Assembly (NCBI RefSeq): GCF_008727795.1
Contig: NZ_CP044222.1
Span: 3,906,001 to 3,970,000, forward strand
Length of the DNA: 64,000 nucleotides
DNA from: Nitrincola iocasae
GTDB lineage: Bacteria > Pseudomonadota > Gammaproteobacteria > Pseudomonadales > Balneatricaceae
Direction: 5' to 3'
In this document: piece after piece, positions 8,329-17,210 of the stretch
How positions within the stretch are numbered: the first letter of the stretch is position 1
Layout: each line of letters opens with the position of its first letter
Position numbers and translations under genes: made by a program
The notes under the pieces: generated by a model
Database searches by the model: none
What the model was told of the DNA's origin: nothing
Seen by the model: the letters and a program-made list of their open reading frames with translations, nothing else

Positions 8329-10053
8329 TTAAATAAGGATTCGGCTATAACAAAATCTATCCGCTTTTTTGGATTGTTTTTTGGCATCGGCGGCAAAATC
8401 GGCTATCTGATCCGGTTTATAATCACAAGGCGATTCAACACGGATAATGGCAAATGCTATAGACGTGAGTGGAAAGTTACGCTGCAGACCGTCACGATCC
8501 AGAGCTGTCATATAACCCTTCTGAATCATGTCCTGGGGGTAAAGTGAGTGCGCAGCTGCTTTGAAAGCAACCTGCACCTCATGAGTCAGCTCCGCCACAC
8601 TTTCCATTTCTGTCATCACCACAAAGTCGTCTCCACCTATGTGGCCAACAAAATCACTACTGTGGTTAAAGTGCTTTAATAGCAGATCTGCTATTCGTGT
8701 AATCACCAAATCGCCGATCTGGTATCCCAGCACGTCATTGAGTGGTTTAAAATCATTGATGTCGATATAAATAAATGAAAATGGCAATTGACGCTTCAAG
8801 CGCCGATCCAATTCATTATTGATCGGCACATTACCGGGTAGTTGTGTCAGCGGATTGGCATAACGTGCTTTCTCAATACGCTCCTGGGTAATCTGTTTAA
8901 GCAGAGTACGTGTGGTGCCAAGACCGGCATAAATACCTTGATTCACAACGATAAAATGTTGTTTAAGATAGTGAAAGTCTTCTTCAATCAATCTCCGACT
9001 AATCTCATCCAGTGTGGAGTTTTGATCCACTACCAGAGAATCACGGCCAATAAAATGAATAACAGGGCGTTTTTCAAATAGTGCCCGGCCATACTGACTG
9101 CCATAGAGCTCCATTACTCGCCACTTATGCAACAGTCCTAGAGGACGACCTTCATGCACAACGGGTAAGGAGAAAATATTGATATCTTTCTGCAAACGCT
9201 CCCAAGCTTCACGCAACGAAACATCCGGCTCTACAGGCTCTATATATTTACACAGATCACGAGCCAGTTTTCCAGTAGACTTCGGTACCAACTGTTGTTT
9301 GTCCGGTAGGCTACTCAGGTCGGCTGTTGGATAGGGCTTGGGGCGCCCGACCAGAAATCCCTGAATAAACACAATACCCAGATCCATGACCACATTCAGC
9401 TCGGCCTGGTTTTCGACACCTTCAGCTATCAGTGTACAACCTAAACGACTGGACAGGTCCACCAGCGAACGCACAAATTCCAGCTTCACCAGATCATCGT
9501 GGATGTCACGAATAAAATGCCGATCTATTTTGACAAAATCAGGCTTGAGGTCGGCCCAGAGCTTTAATCCAGAATACCCTGTTCCCAGATCATCGATAGC
9601 AACTTTAAAGCCCTGAGATTTAAGCCAGCTTATTGAGCTTTTAAGTTCTTGTAGCTGCAACGCTGGATAACGTTCGGATATCTCTATCACTATCTGCTCA
9701 GGTTTCAGATGATACTGATGGAGCAGTTTCATCAACCTAAAGCCCCGAAAGCGAGGCGGCAGCAAGATACTCGGACTCATGTTAACAAACAGGTAGCTGT
9801 CCAGGGCATGGGCAGACCAGTTCTTCGCTGCCACAGTCAGACAGATTTCTTCCAGCTCACCCGACACACCTGACTTTTCCGCCACATCAAACAACACCGG
9901 CGCAGCGTGTAATGGACTGTCGGACGGACCACGGCTCAATGACTCGTAACCAAACACTTCCTGTTTATCAATATCGACGATCGGCTGAAACAATGAGGTT
10001 ATCAGCCCGTCGCTCAGAATGTGTTTAAGTTCGTCATGCAATCTGTCTTTCAT
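8329..10053 (-). CDS. EAL-CBS-GGDEF cyclic di-GMP protein
   Basis: A 574-residue cytoplasmic protein without membrane segments. An EAL phosphodiesterase domain comes first (about 10-250) with ESL in FGYESLSRGP, the asparagine of VNMSP, EISER, DDLGTGYSG, KIDRHF, AEGVE and QGFLVGRP, so the metal and catalytic residues look complete. A CBS-pair region follows (about 265-385). The C-terminal GGDEF domain (about 410-570) has GGDDF in place of GGDEF and may be degenerate or regulatory. The ATG at 10053 has an AAGG ribosome site. It lies between phnS and phnR; a partial PhoB-like site is upstream. The layout recalls the Pho-controlled phosphodiesterase RapA of Pseudomonas, which is an analogy only. 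Confidence 0.88.
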   Translation of the reverse strand: MKDRLHDELKHILSDGLITSLFQPIVDIDKQEVFGYESLSRGPSDSPLHAAPVLFDVAEKSGVSGELEEICLTVAAKNWSAHALDSYLFVNMSPSILLPPRFRGFRLMKLLHQYHLKPEQIVIEISERYPALQLQELKSSISWLKSQGFKVAIDDLGTGYSGLKLWADLKPDFVKIDRHFIRDIHDDLVKLEFVRSLVDLSSRLGCTLIAEGVENQAELNVVMDLGIVFIQGFLVGRPKPYPTADLSSLPDKQQLVPKSTGKLARDLCKYIEPVEPDVSLREAWERLQKDINIFSLPVVHEGRPLGLLHKWRVMELYGSQYGRALFEKRPVIHFIGRDSLVVDQNSTLDEISRRLIEEDFHYLKQHFIVVNQGIYAGLGTTRTLLKQITQERIEKARYANPLTQLPGNVPINNELDRRLKRQLPFSFIYIDINDFKPLNDVLGYQIGDLVITRIADLLLKHFNHSSDFVGHIGGDDFVVMTEMESVAELTHEVQVAFKAAAHSLYPQDMIQKGYMTALDRDGLQRNFPLTSIAFAIIRVESPCDYKPDQIADFAADAKKQSKKADRFCYSRILI

Positions 10054-10170
10054 AGATGCCTTCTGCTTTGCGAATACCAACTGACGCGGGGAATTGAGCC
10101 TCGCACTACACAAGCGTCAGAGACAGAGTGAATATATCTCTTGTTTGAAATGCTCTTTAAATAGAACTGT

Positions 10171-10188
10171 AACGAGAATATGTGACAG
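10171..10188 (-). promoter_or_regulatory. Partial PhoB-like site upstream of the EAL-CBS-GGDEF gene
   Basis: Minus-strand CTGTCACATATTCTCGTT has a good first half (CTGTCACATAT) but a poor second half, about 11 of 18 matches. It lies about 118 bases before the start codon. This is weak evidence. Confidence 0.3.
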
Positions 10189-10221
10189 AAAAATTACTAA
10201 TGATTTTTTAGGGGTAATTAC

Positions 10222-10947
10222 TCACTGATTTCCCTGTGTATTTACACTGATGGTGAGCACATCGTTTAGCCAAAACTCTTCATCAAATTCAATACAGGCA
10301 CCCTCATCTGTTTTACCAATACGGGTAATATATAATCCGGGACAGCCTGAATTCACTCCCAAAGCAGCTGCCACACTGCCAGTCAAGGCTGTCGGGGTAA
10401 TGGTAATCTGCTTACGGGTCAACCTGATGGCGTATTTATCCGCCAAAAGCTTCCATAAGGATTCAAACTGCTGTTGTTCAATTCCCGGCAAGTAACACGG
10501 ATTTAGCCAGATGGTTTCCACAAACACCAAACGCTCATCAACAAAGCGGCGACGACGTAAACAGTAAACGTCATCACCTGGGTGCAGCGCCAAGGCTGTT
10601 GCCACTGAAATACTTGCCAGCATTTTCTCGATACCCAGCACCTCGGTGCGTGGTATGCGCCCCTGCTCAGCCACATAATGGGTAAAGCTGACATCGTTTA
10701 CCGGTTCATAGGTCAGCCGTGGTGAGGAGACAAACCAGCCACGCCGATTGCTGCGATAAATAGCCCCTTCACTTTCCAACTGTGCCAAAGCCTGGCGCAA
10801 CGTAATGCGCGTAGTGTTGAAGCTCTCAGCCAGCACACGCTCAGCAGGCAAACGTGAGCCCACCGGCAGGTTTCCGGAGGTAATGCGCTGCATCAATTGG
10901 TCTCTAAGCTGCAGGTATAACGGTTGCTCTGCCATGAACCGGTCCAT
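10222..10947 (-). CDS. phnR: GntR/HutC-family regulator of phosphonate genes
   Basis: A 241-residue regulator with an N-terminal winged helix (PLYLQLRDQLMQRI, LPAERVLAESFNTTRITLRQALAQLESEGAIYR) and a C-terminal UTRA ligand-binding domain (from about residue 85, ending near EFDEEFWLND). This two-domain form is shared by PhnF and PhnR, which repress phosphonate genes and sense phosphonates or their products. It is transcribed separately from the AEP operon, and the GTATAGAC-type operator at 8261-8272 is its likely target. An internal ATG at 10935 is an alternative start; neither has a strong ribosome site. Confidence 0.82.
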   Translation of the reverse strand: MDRFMAEQPLYLQLRDQLMQRITSGNLPVGSRLPAERVLAESFNTTRITLRQALAQLESEGAIYRSNRRGWFVSSPRLTYEPVNDVSFTHYVAEQGRIPRTEVLGIEKMLASISVATALALHPGDDVYCLRRRRFVDERLVFVETIWLNPCYLPGIEQQQFESLWKLLADKYAIRLTRKQITITPTALTGSVAAALGVNSGCPGLYITRIGKTDEGACIEFDEEFWLNDVLTISVNTQGNQ

Positions 10948-11036
10948 GTTGAATAAATGTAGTAATTTTAACGGATTATTAGTTCAACATGACAGGGTAT
11001 GACGCGAATGATGTGGGTCATAAAAACGCCACATTA

Positions 11037-11054
11037 CTGTCATCACTTGGTCAC
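11037..11054 (+). promoter_or_regulatory. PhoB box upstream of the ornithine-lipid synthase gene
   Basis: CTGTCATCACTTGGTCAC, about 14 of 18 matches to the PhoB consensus, is correctly oriented toward the gene starting at 11100. It fits known phosphate-limited induction of ornithine lipids. Confidence 0.7.
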
Positions 11055-11099
11055 CTGAATCAGCAATGATCCTAAGCATTATTATTCTGGGGGTGGACC

Positions 11100-12818
11100 A
11101 TGTTGAATATAGAAGCGTTGGTATCTGAAAAATACCCGGCGCTGGCGCATAAGCCCGCCGTGCTAAAAACACCCGTGATGCAATTATTGCGTCATTTATT
11201 CCACGAGGATGAGGTCAATCAGTTTCTGCATACCCATCAGGACCTGGGTGCGTTTGAATTTACCGACAAAGTACTCGAACATTTCCGCATCAGCTATTTA
11301 GTGTCGGCGCGGGAAAAAGAAAATATACCCTCTGAAGGGCGTGTCGTCATAGTATCCAATCACCCGCTCGGCACCTTAGATGGACTGGTTTTGCTCAAGC
11401 TGGTTGGTGAGGTACGACGTGACATCAAGATTCTGGCTAATGACCTGCTATGGCAATTTGCTCCATTGCGACCACTGCTGCTGCCTGTGGATAACCTGAC
11501 CCAGAGCGGCTATCGCAAGACGGTCAGAGAAGTGACCGAGTGCCTGAAAAAAGAACAGGCGGTGATCATTTTTCCAGCCGGGGAAGTCTCCCGGGCAACG
11601 GCAACCGGTATCAAGGATGGTGCCTGGCAAAGTGGCTTTGTACATTTTGCCCGCAAGACCAATGCGCCGATCCTGCCGATTCACTTAAACAGTAAAAACT
11701 CAGCTATCTTCTATTCGCTGTCAATGATCTATCGCCCGATTGGCGGACTGATGCTAGTCAACGAGATGTTCAAGAAAAATGCCGAAGATATGCCGGTCAG
11801 AATTGGTGAGCTGATCCCGCTGGAGCGCTTTGATAATAATGAACTGCCGTTAAAAACCCGGTTGAAACTGTTACGAAAACACGTTTACCGATTACCGAAA
11901 AACAAAAAATCCCTGTTCGTAACTGAAAAGCCCATTGCGCATCCCGAAGAGCGCCAGTTACTGCGACGGGAATTGCGCAAAGCCGAATGCCTGGGGCAGA
12001 CCCAGGATGGTATGCATATTTATCTATTTGATTATGCCTCAGACTCTCCGGTGATGCGTGAGCTAGGCCGACTAAGAGAGCTAACCTTCCGTCGGGTAGG
12101 TGAAGGCACAGGCCAACGCTATGACCTCGACAGCTATGACCGTAACTATAAACACCTGGTTCTTTGGGATGACGAGGCACTCGAGCTGGTCGGCGCTTAC
12201 CGTATTGGCGAATGTGCCTCTGTTATCCGCGCTAACGGCTTACAGGGCCTCTATGCGGCCAGTTTGTTCAGTTATCAGCCAGAGCTCGAGCCGATGCTGG
12301 AAAATGCAATCGAGTTGGGTCGTAGTTTCGTGCAGCCGCGCTACTGGGGACGACGCAGTCTGGATTATCTCTGGTATGGCATAGGGGCCTACTTGAAAAG
12401 CCGTCCTCACATTGACCGCATGCTCGGCCCGGTATCCATATCGGCCAAGTTGCCACAAATTGCCAGGGACCTGTTGGTGATCTACTACCGCCATTATTAT
12501 GGATTAGAAAAGCTGGCGAAAGCTAACGCACCTTACAGTCCGTCTGATGCAGGTTTTGGTGAAGCACAACGCCTGTTTTGCTTCAAAGATGCCCGCGAAG
12601 ACTTTATTGCATTGAAAGAGCGCCTGGATCTCTACGGTGTCACTGTACCCACGCTGTACAAACAATACACGGAGCTCTGTGTAGATAAGGGGGTTCACTT
12701 CCTTGACTTCAGTGTGGATGCTGACTTTGGTTACTGCATCGATGGCCTGGTGATGGTGAACGTTGCGGACATCAAAGCCAAAAAGCGCCAGCGCTATATG
12801 GGTGAGCTCAACACGTGA
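11100..12818 (+). CDS. olsF: Bifunctional O-/N-acyltransferase, OlsF-type ornithine (amino) lipid synthase
   Basis: A 572-residue protein with two acyltransferase domains. The N-terminal half (about 75-280) is a PlsC-like lysophospholipid O-acyltransferase with NHPLGTLDG, a variant of the acyltransferase HxxxxD box, and FPAGEVSR. The C-terminal half (about 300-560) is an OlsB/GNAT-like N-acyltransferase with YRIGECASVI, ELGRSFVQPRYWGRRSLDYLW and LGPVSIS. This order matches OlsF, which makes the phosphorus-free ornithine lipids found in phosphate-starved bacteria. A PhoB box precedes it, and a strong GGGGGTGG ribosome site is present. Related fusions may acylate other amino acids. The stop lies 16 bases from the convergent histidine phosphatase stop. 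Confidence 0.85.
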   Translation: MLNIEALVSEKYPALAHKPAVLKTPVMQLLRHLFHEDEVNQFLHTHQDLGAFEFTDKVLEHFRISYLVSAREKENIPSEGRVVIVSNHPLGTLDGLVLLKLVGEVRRDIKILANDLLWQFAPLRPLLLPVDNLTQSGYRKTVREVTECLKKEQAVIIFPAGEVSRATATGIKDGAWQSGFVHFARKTNAPILPIHLNSKNSAIFYSLSMIYRPIGGLMLVNEMFKKNAEDMPVRIGELIPLERFDNNELPLKTRLKLLRKHVYRLPKNKKSLFVTEKPIAHPEERQLLRRELRKAECLGQTQDGMHIYLFDYASDSPVMRELGRLRELTFRRVGEGTGQRYDLDSYDRNYKHLVLWDDEALELVGAYRIGECASVIRANGLQGLYAASLFSYQPELEPMLENAIELGRSFVQPRYWGRRSLDYLWYGIGAYLKSRPHIDRMLGPVSISAKLPQIARDLLVIYYRHYYGLEKLAKANAPYSPSDAGFGEAQRLFCFKDAREDFIALKERLDLYGVTVPTLYKQYTELCVDKGVHFLDFSVDADFGYCIDGLVMVNVADIKAKKRQRYMGELNT

Positions 12819-12834
12819 GATAGGTGGATGGGGT

Positions 12835-13476
12835 TTAAGGCAACCGGGTCAGCCCCACCCACTCCACTTGTGAGAAGCTGCCATACGGGGTTTCTTCCTG
12901 ACGTATTCGTGTCAACCCAGCATAAGGCAAGTCAAAGAAAAGTGCTTTCTCAATCGGCTGCTGCAATATCTGTCGTAACAAAAAGTTACAGGTAAACAAA
13001 TGCGCTACGATAAGCAGGTGCTGACCAGGATAGGTCTCGCCCAAGACTTTCCACACACCACGAATCCGATGATCAAAGTCATGGAGTGTTTCGCCCTTAG
13101 GCGTTGGATTCATAAGCGGGTCGACCCAAAAAGCGGTCACACCATCCGGCTTATCCGCCTGGGCAGGAAATGACTGACGCGCCTCGGCATGAGTCAGACC
13201 TTCCCACTGCCCTAGAAACAGCTCAGCCAGATCCGCTTGTTCCTGCACCGGTATATGATGTTGAGCACCTAACCAAGTGGCAAACTCCCGGCAACGGCGC
13301 AGTGGTGATGTGATGATGGTATCCCAGGGCGCCTGATCCCCCACAGCCTGGCGCATCTGCAACCAGCCTTCGCGACTCAGCGGATCATCCGTTGCACCGC
13401 GGAACTTTCGCCCACCTTCCGGTTCTCCGTGACGGATTAAGTCAAACGTCGTCACTACGGCATCCATTGATCGCAT
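12835..13476 (-). CDS. Histidine phosphatase family protein in the phnDCEE operon
   Basis: A 213-residue phosphoglycerate-mutase/acid-phosphatase-type enzyme. The catalytic RHGE is at residues 15-18 region (DLIRHGEPEGG), the arginine motif SPLRRC follows, and the second histidine is in VAHLFTC, where many members have VAHGG. The ATG at 13476 has an AAGGATG ribosome site and lies 10 bases after the second permease stop, so it is the last gene of the phosphonate-type transporter operon. It may dephosphorylate an imported or derived compound. The substrate is unknown, and the usual C-P lyase genes are absent nearby. Confidence 0.82.
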   Translation of the reverse strand: MRSMDAVVTTFDLIRHGEPEGGRKFRGATDDPLSREGWLQMRQAVGDQAPWDTIITSPLRRCREFATWLGAQHHIPVQEQADLAELFLGQWEGLTHAEARQSFPAQADKPDGVTAFWVDPLMNPTPKGETLHDFDHRIRGVWKVLGETYPGQHLLIVAHLFTCNFLLRQILQQPIEKALFFDLPYAGLTRIRQEETPYGSFSQVEWVGLTRLP

Positions 13477-13486
13477 GGTCACATCC

Positions 13487-14314
13487 TTAAATAAACGCTT
13501 TGCGCACTTTGGCGGAAATATATTCTGAAACCAGTACCGTGGCAAAAATCATAATGAAAATAATACTGACTTTGTTCCAGGCCAGCGTGTTAATAGCGGC
13601 ATTCAATTGCAGACCGATACCACCCGCTCCCACCAACCCCAGTACAGTCGACTCTCGGATGTTAATATCCCAGCGATAGATACTGATCCCGGCAAACGCG
13701 GGCATCACTTGCGGCAAGACAGCATAACTCATCACCTGCATACGGCTGGCCCCCGTTGCGGTAATCGCCTCTACTGGTGTTGGATGTATCTCTTCTATCG
13801 CCTCATAGAGTAACTTACCCACAAAGCCTATCGAACGCAGGGCAATGGCAAGAATGCCGGCCAACAAACCAGGCCCCAGAATAGTCACCAGCAGCATGGC
13901 CCAAATCAGTGAGTTAATCGATCGGGATGATACAATGATCATCAGTGCGAGAGAGCGTATCAGAGGGTGTGGTGTGGTATTACGTGCCGCCAGGAAGGCA
14001 CAAGGGAACGCCATCAGAATACCCAGCAAGGTTCCTAGCGTAGCGATATTGATAGTGTCCCAAAGTGGTTGCCAAAGCTGGCTTGAATAACCCCATTCAG
14101 GCGGTATCATCCGGCTTAACAAGTCAGCCCCCTGACGCGGGGCGTCTTCGACAAACACCCACATGGTATTATCAGAAATCACTTTCCAGCACAGCAGGAA
14201 CAGCGACACGCCGACCAACCAACCCAGCCAGATCAGCCATTGCTGACGGGTAGTACGCAGGGTCCAGTGAGCGCGGCTCGAATCTGCATCAACTTGTATA
14301 TATTTAACCGGCAT
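13487..14314 (-). CDS. phnE: Phosphonate/phosphite-type ABC transporter permease, second copy
   Basis: A permease of about 275 residues of the PhnE family with about six membrane helices and the family coupling segment VEAITATGASRMQVMSYAVLPQ. The start ATG at 14314 overlaps the stop of the preceding permease (TAATG) and has a GGTGG ribosome site; an in-frame GTG at 14326 is less likely. The conserved NIRESTVLGLVGAGGIG block is typical of PhnE and PtxC. The two permeases probably form a heterodimer with PhnC and PhnD. Confidence 0.9.
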   Translation of the reverse strand: MPVKYIQVDADSSRAHWTLRTTRQQWLIWLGWLVGVSLFLLCWKVISDNTMWVFVEDAPRQGADLLSRMIPPEWGYSSQLWQPLWDTINIATLGTLLGILMAFPCAFLAARNTTPHPLIRSLALMIIVSSRSINSLIWAMLLVTILGPGLLAGILAIALRSIGFVGKLLYEAIEEIHPTPVEAITATGASRMQVMSYAVLPQVMPAFAGISIYRWDINIRESTVLGLVGAGGIGLQLNAAINTLAWNKVSIIFIMIFATVLVSEYISAKVRKAFI

Positions 14315-15147
14315 TACTGTACCCACCTACGCACATAACCCGACACATATTCCGTCAGCAGTACGATACCAATAATGATTAACAGCACCGCTGCCGCCGT
14401 ATCATATTCATAACGGCTCAGAGAGGTGTTCAACGTCGCGCCGATGCCACCTGCGCCGACGATACCGATCACAGCGGATTCACGAAAATTGATATCCAGC
14501 CGGTACATGGATAAGCCAATTAAGCGTGGCATGACCTGCGGCTGCACCGCATAGTTCATGAGCTGCAACCAACTGCCGCCAGTGGCACGAATGGCTTCAA
14601 CCTGGCGCTCATCTATATCTTCAATATCTTCAGCCAGCAATTTGGCCATAAAGCCGATTGTGGCAAACGCCAGAGTTATCATCCCCGCCAGCGGTCCGAA
14701 GCCAAACATCACCACAAACAGAATGGCAATAATGACCTCCTGAAAGGTCCGCGAGACTGCAATAATGGAACGGCAAAACAGATAAATCGGCCAGGGTGCC
14801 ATATTGCGCGCTGCGCCAATACCGACAGGGATTGCCAGCAAAATACCGATACTGGTGGAGGTGAAAGTCATGGTCAGAGATTCAACAATGCCTTGCTGAA
14901 TATCACTCCAGCGGCTGGTAAAATCCGGTTGAAGAAACGCGGCAAAAAAATTCAAACCACGAGACGCGCCCTCGGCCACACGGGCCCAGTTCACCTCAAC
15001 ACTGGCACTGGCCAGAACCAGATAAATCAGGCAGGCTGCCACCAATGCCAAACGGTAGCGCCAATCAGCAATCAATGGCGGGCAACGCCAGCGACCTTGA
15101 GCCGCCATGGCCTTACGTTCAGCCGCATTATGGGTAAAACGGCTCAT
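14314..15147 (-). CDS. phnE: Phosphonate/phosphite-type ABC transporter permease, first copy
   Basis: A 277-residue PhnE-family permease. The coupling loop reads VEAIRATGGSWLQLMNYAVQP and the family block INFRESAVIGIVGAGGIG is intact. It overlaps the phnC stop by 4 bases (ATGA). It is similar in layout to the downstream permease, as in other phnDCEE sets with two permease genes. The window contains no phnG-M C-P lyase genes, so the transported compound may be used by another route. Confidence 0.9.
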   Translation of the reverse strand: MSRFTHNAAERKAMAAQGRWRCPPLIADWRYRLALVAACLIYLVLASASVEVNWARVAEGASRGLNFFAAFLQPDFTSRWSDIQQGIVESLTMTFTSTSIGILLAIPVGIGAARNMAPWPIYLFCRSIIAVSRTFQEVIIAILFVVMFGFGPLAGMITLAFATIGFMAKLLAEDIEDIDERQVEAIRATGGSWLQLMNYAVQPQVMPRLIGLSMYRLDINFRESAVIGIVGAGGIGATLNTSLSRYEYDTAAAVLLIIIGIVLLTEYVSGYVRRWVQ

Positions 15148-15974
15148 AGGGCAGCAGTCCGCATCAAATTAGACATGGGCACAGCCGTTTCGCTATCTTG
15201 TTCCTCTGATGCGTCAGTATCAGGCAGGGTATTCCAGTCTTCTTCACCATAGATACGGGTTAGAATCTCGGCATCCAGTTGATCAGGTAAACCGTCAAAT
15301 ACCAGCTCACCAGCGCGCAGGCCGATGATCCGGTCAGCATACAACTGCGCCAGCTGGACATCATGAATATTGATAATAGCGGCGAGCTGTCGTTCGGCGC
15401 AAAGCTCTTTAATCAAGCGCATGATCTGCCGCGATGTTTTTGGATCAAGACTGGCAGTAGGCTCATCAACCAGCAGAATATCCGGGCTTTGCAACAACGC
15501 ACGGGCAATACCGACGCGCTGACGCTGGCCGCCGGAGAGTTCATCAGCACGCTTGTCAATGAAATCACTCAACCCAACCCGTTCCAGCAAGCGGAAGGCT
15601 TCCTTGATCACATGCTGGGGATAACGGCGCAAATAACTGCGCCAGAAACCGGTATAACCCAAATAGCCGGACAACACGTTTTCCATGACCGTGAGGCGAT
15701 CTATCAGCGCATATTCCTGGAAAATCATCCCCATGCGGCGCCGGGCCTTGCGTAACTGACGCTGACTCAAACCGGTCAATTCAGTTTCACCAAGAAAAAC
15801 CTGTCCCTGGGTAGGCTCTACCAGCCGGTTAACACAACGGATCAGCGTGCTTTTACCCGCACCAGACGGACCAATCAAAGCCGTTACCTGACCTGCGGGT
15901 ATATTCAGCGTCACATCGGTCAACGCTTTATCACCCGTATTATAGCGTTTAGTTAATTGCTTCAGTATCAGCAT
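15144..15974 (-). CDS. phnC: Phosphonate/phosphite-type ABC transporter ATP-binding protein
   Basis: A 276-residue ABC ATPase with Walker A IGPSGAGKST, signature LSGGQRQRVGIARAL, Walker B ILLVDEPTASLD and switch histidine INIHDVQLAQL. The sequences RCVNRLVEPTQG and FQEYALIDRLTVMENVLSGYLG are characteristic of PhnC. It lies 110 bases after phnD, with an intrinsic terminator-like hairpin between them. Confidence 0.92.
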   Translation of the reverse strand: MLILKQLTKRYNTGDKALTDVTLNIPAGQVTALIGPSGAGKSTLIRCVNRLVEPTQGQVFLGETELTGLSQRQLRKARRRMGMIFQEYALIDRLTVMENVLSGYLGYTGFWRSYLRRYPQHVIKEAFRLLERVGLSDFIDKRADELSGGQRQRVGIARALLQSPDILLVDEPTASLDPKTSRQIMRLIKELCAERQLAAIINIHDVQLAQLYADRIIGLRAGELVFDGLPDQLDAEILTRIYGEEDWNTLPDTDASEEQDSETAVPMSNLMRTAAL

Positions 15975-16021
15975 AACGTCCCCAGTTTTATCCTATCCAG
16001 TAACCTGACCGGTCTTAAACT

Positions 16022-16046
16022 AAAAAGCCTCTCATCCCTGAGAGGC
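16022..16046 (-). terminator. Attenuating terminator between phnD and phnC
   Basis: On the minus strand GCCTCTCA-GGGA-TGAGAGGC forms a perfect 8-bp stem followed by TTTTTAG. It would favour expression of the binding protein over the membrane complex. Confidence 0.8.
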
Positions 16047-16087
16047 AAAGAGCCCTGAACTCTAAACTCTAAATGCTTTAACGCGAC

Positions 16088-17062
16088 TTAATTGCAGTTA
16101 TATGTCACATCCATAGCCTGATCGATGGTACGAATCACAGCCCAATGCTGCTGATAAGTGATCGGGATAAACTGCGCTTCGCCGGAGTTTTTAAACTCTT
16201 CCTGCAGTGCACTGCCTTCCCAGTCATAACTGAAAAAGGCTTCCTGAACTTTTTCAGCCAACTCAGGTTTCAGGTTATATACATAACCATAGCCAGTTGT
16301 CGGGAAAGTCTGTGACTTGTATACCGTGGTATAGCTATCCGGTTTAACCACATCACGTGCAACCATCCGATTCAAAACGGAATTGGCAACCGCCGCTGCA
16401 TCGTAATCGTTATTGATCACACCCAGAATGGAGTTGTCATGTCCGCCGGAGAAAGACGGTTCAAAATCACGATCAGCGACCATACCAAACTCAGCATCCA
16501 GCAAAGCGGACGGCGCTTTAAAACCGGAATTGGATGTTGGTGAGGTGAATGCCAGGCTACGACCCTTAATATCTTCCACTGACTCAATCCCTGAATCCGG
16601 ACGGGTGATAATTTCCATTTCATAACCGAATGAGCCATCGTCACGCGCCATCATAGTGAAAGGCACAAAACCAGCACAGTTAACCGCCAGCGGATTGGAG
16701 CCCGTGTTGAACCCGGCCACATGCAGACGACCCGCACGCATAGCTTCAAGCTGAGCCGCATTGGACTGGACGGGGAAGAACTGAACACGCTTACCGGTCA
16801 CGCTTTCCATGTGCTTCAGAAAGCCATCCCAAACCTGTTCATACACAGCAGGATCTTCAACTGGTGTATAAGCAAATACCAGTGTATCCGGATCAACCCA
16901 ATCTTTGGCATCCATAGGGGCATCCGCAACCAGATCACCATCAGCATCGGTAAAGCGTGAAGACATATCACTGGCAACCGCAGAAAACGAGGCACCGAAG
17001 GCCAGAATCCCTACAGCTAGCGGTGTACGTAAAGGTTGTGTCATTTTCGTAAGCATGCGCAT
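16088..17062 (-). CDS. phnD: Periplasmic phosphonate/phosphite-type binding protein
   Basis: A binding protein of about 324 residues with a signal peptide (TPLAVGILAFGASFSAVAS). The mature part holds PhnD-family segments such as FAYTPVEDPAVYEQVWDGF, FFPVQSNAAQLEAM and RLHVAGFNTGSNPLAVNC, plus SPTSNSGFKAP in the ligand cleft. Relatives bind AEP, methylphosphonate, phosphite or hypophosphite; the exact ligand cannot be read here. Start choice: the in-frame ATG at 17074 overlaps the GAGG ribosome site, so the ATG at 17062, 6 bases after GAGG, is preferred. It is the first gene of phnDCEE plus histidine phosphatase, divergent from the PHP-glycosyltransferase gene. Confidence 0.88.
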   Translation of the reverse strand: MRMLTKMTQPLRTPLAVGILAFGASFSAVASDMSSRFTDADGDLVADAPMDAKDWVDPDTLVFAYTPVEDPAVYEQVWDGFLKHMESVTGKRVQFFPVQSNAAQLEAMRAGRLHVAGFNTGSNPLAVNCAGFVPFTMMARDDGSFGYEMEIITRPDSGIESVEDIKGRSLAFTSPTSNSGFKAPSALLDAEFGMVADRDFEPSFSGGHDNSILGVINNDYDAAAVANSVLNRMVARDVVKPDSYTTVYKSQTFPTTGYGYVYNLKPELAEKVQEAFFSYDWEGSALQEEFKNSGEAQFIPITYQQHWAVIRTIDQAMDVTYNCN

Positions 17063-17145
17063 CATGAACCTCATCTATATATTCTAAGTTGCCATTACTT
17101 TAGTGGTGAAATATGACCAAGCCGTGTCATATAGATGATGAATAT

Positions 17146-17163
17146 ATGTCAGTTAGATGAACA
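17146..17163 (-). promoter_or_regulatory. PhoB box upstream of phnD
   Basis: Minus-strand TGTTCATCTAACTGACAT matches the PhoB consensus at about 13 of 18 positions, and a TATATG -10-like element starts 12 bases downstream. It shares a 168-base divergent promoter region with a second box on the other strand. Confidence 0.5.
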
Positions 17164-17186
17164 CAAATGCCAACCTTGTCAAAACT

Positions 17187-17204
17187 CTGTCATCTAGTTT
17201 TCAT
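17187..17204 (+). promoter_or_regulatory. PhoB box upstream of the PHP-glycosyltransferase gene
   Basis: CTGTCATCTAGTTTTCAT, about 14 of 18 matches with a perfect first half, points toward the gene starting at 17243. It is only 38 bases from the start codon, so either the leader is very short or the box is shared with the divergent phnD promoter. Confidence 0.6.
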
Positions 17205-17210
17205 AAGATA

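Noticed and set aside
10987..11003. TGAC half-sites (TGACAGGGTATGAC) resembling a PhoB box facing phnR
   Set aside because: The half-sites are 10 bases apart rather than 11 and the remaining match is poor; the box at 11037-11054 explains the region better.
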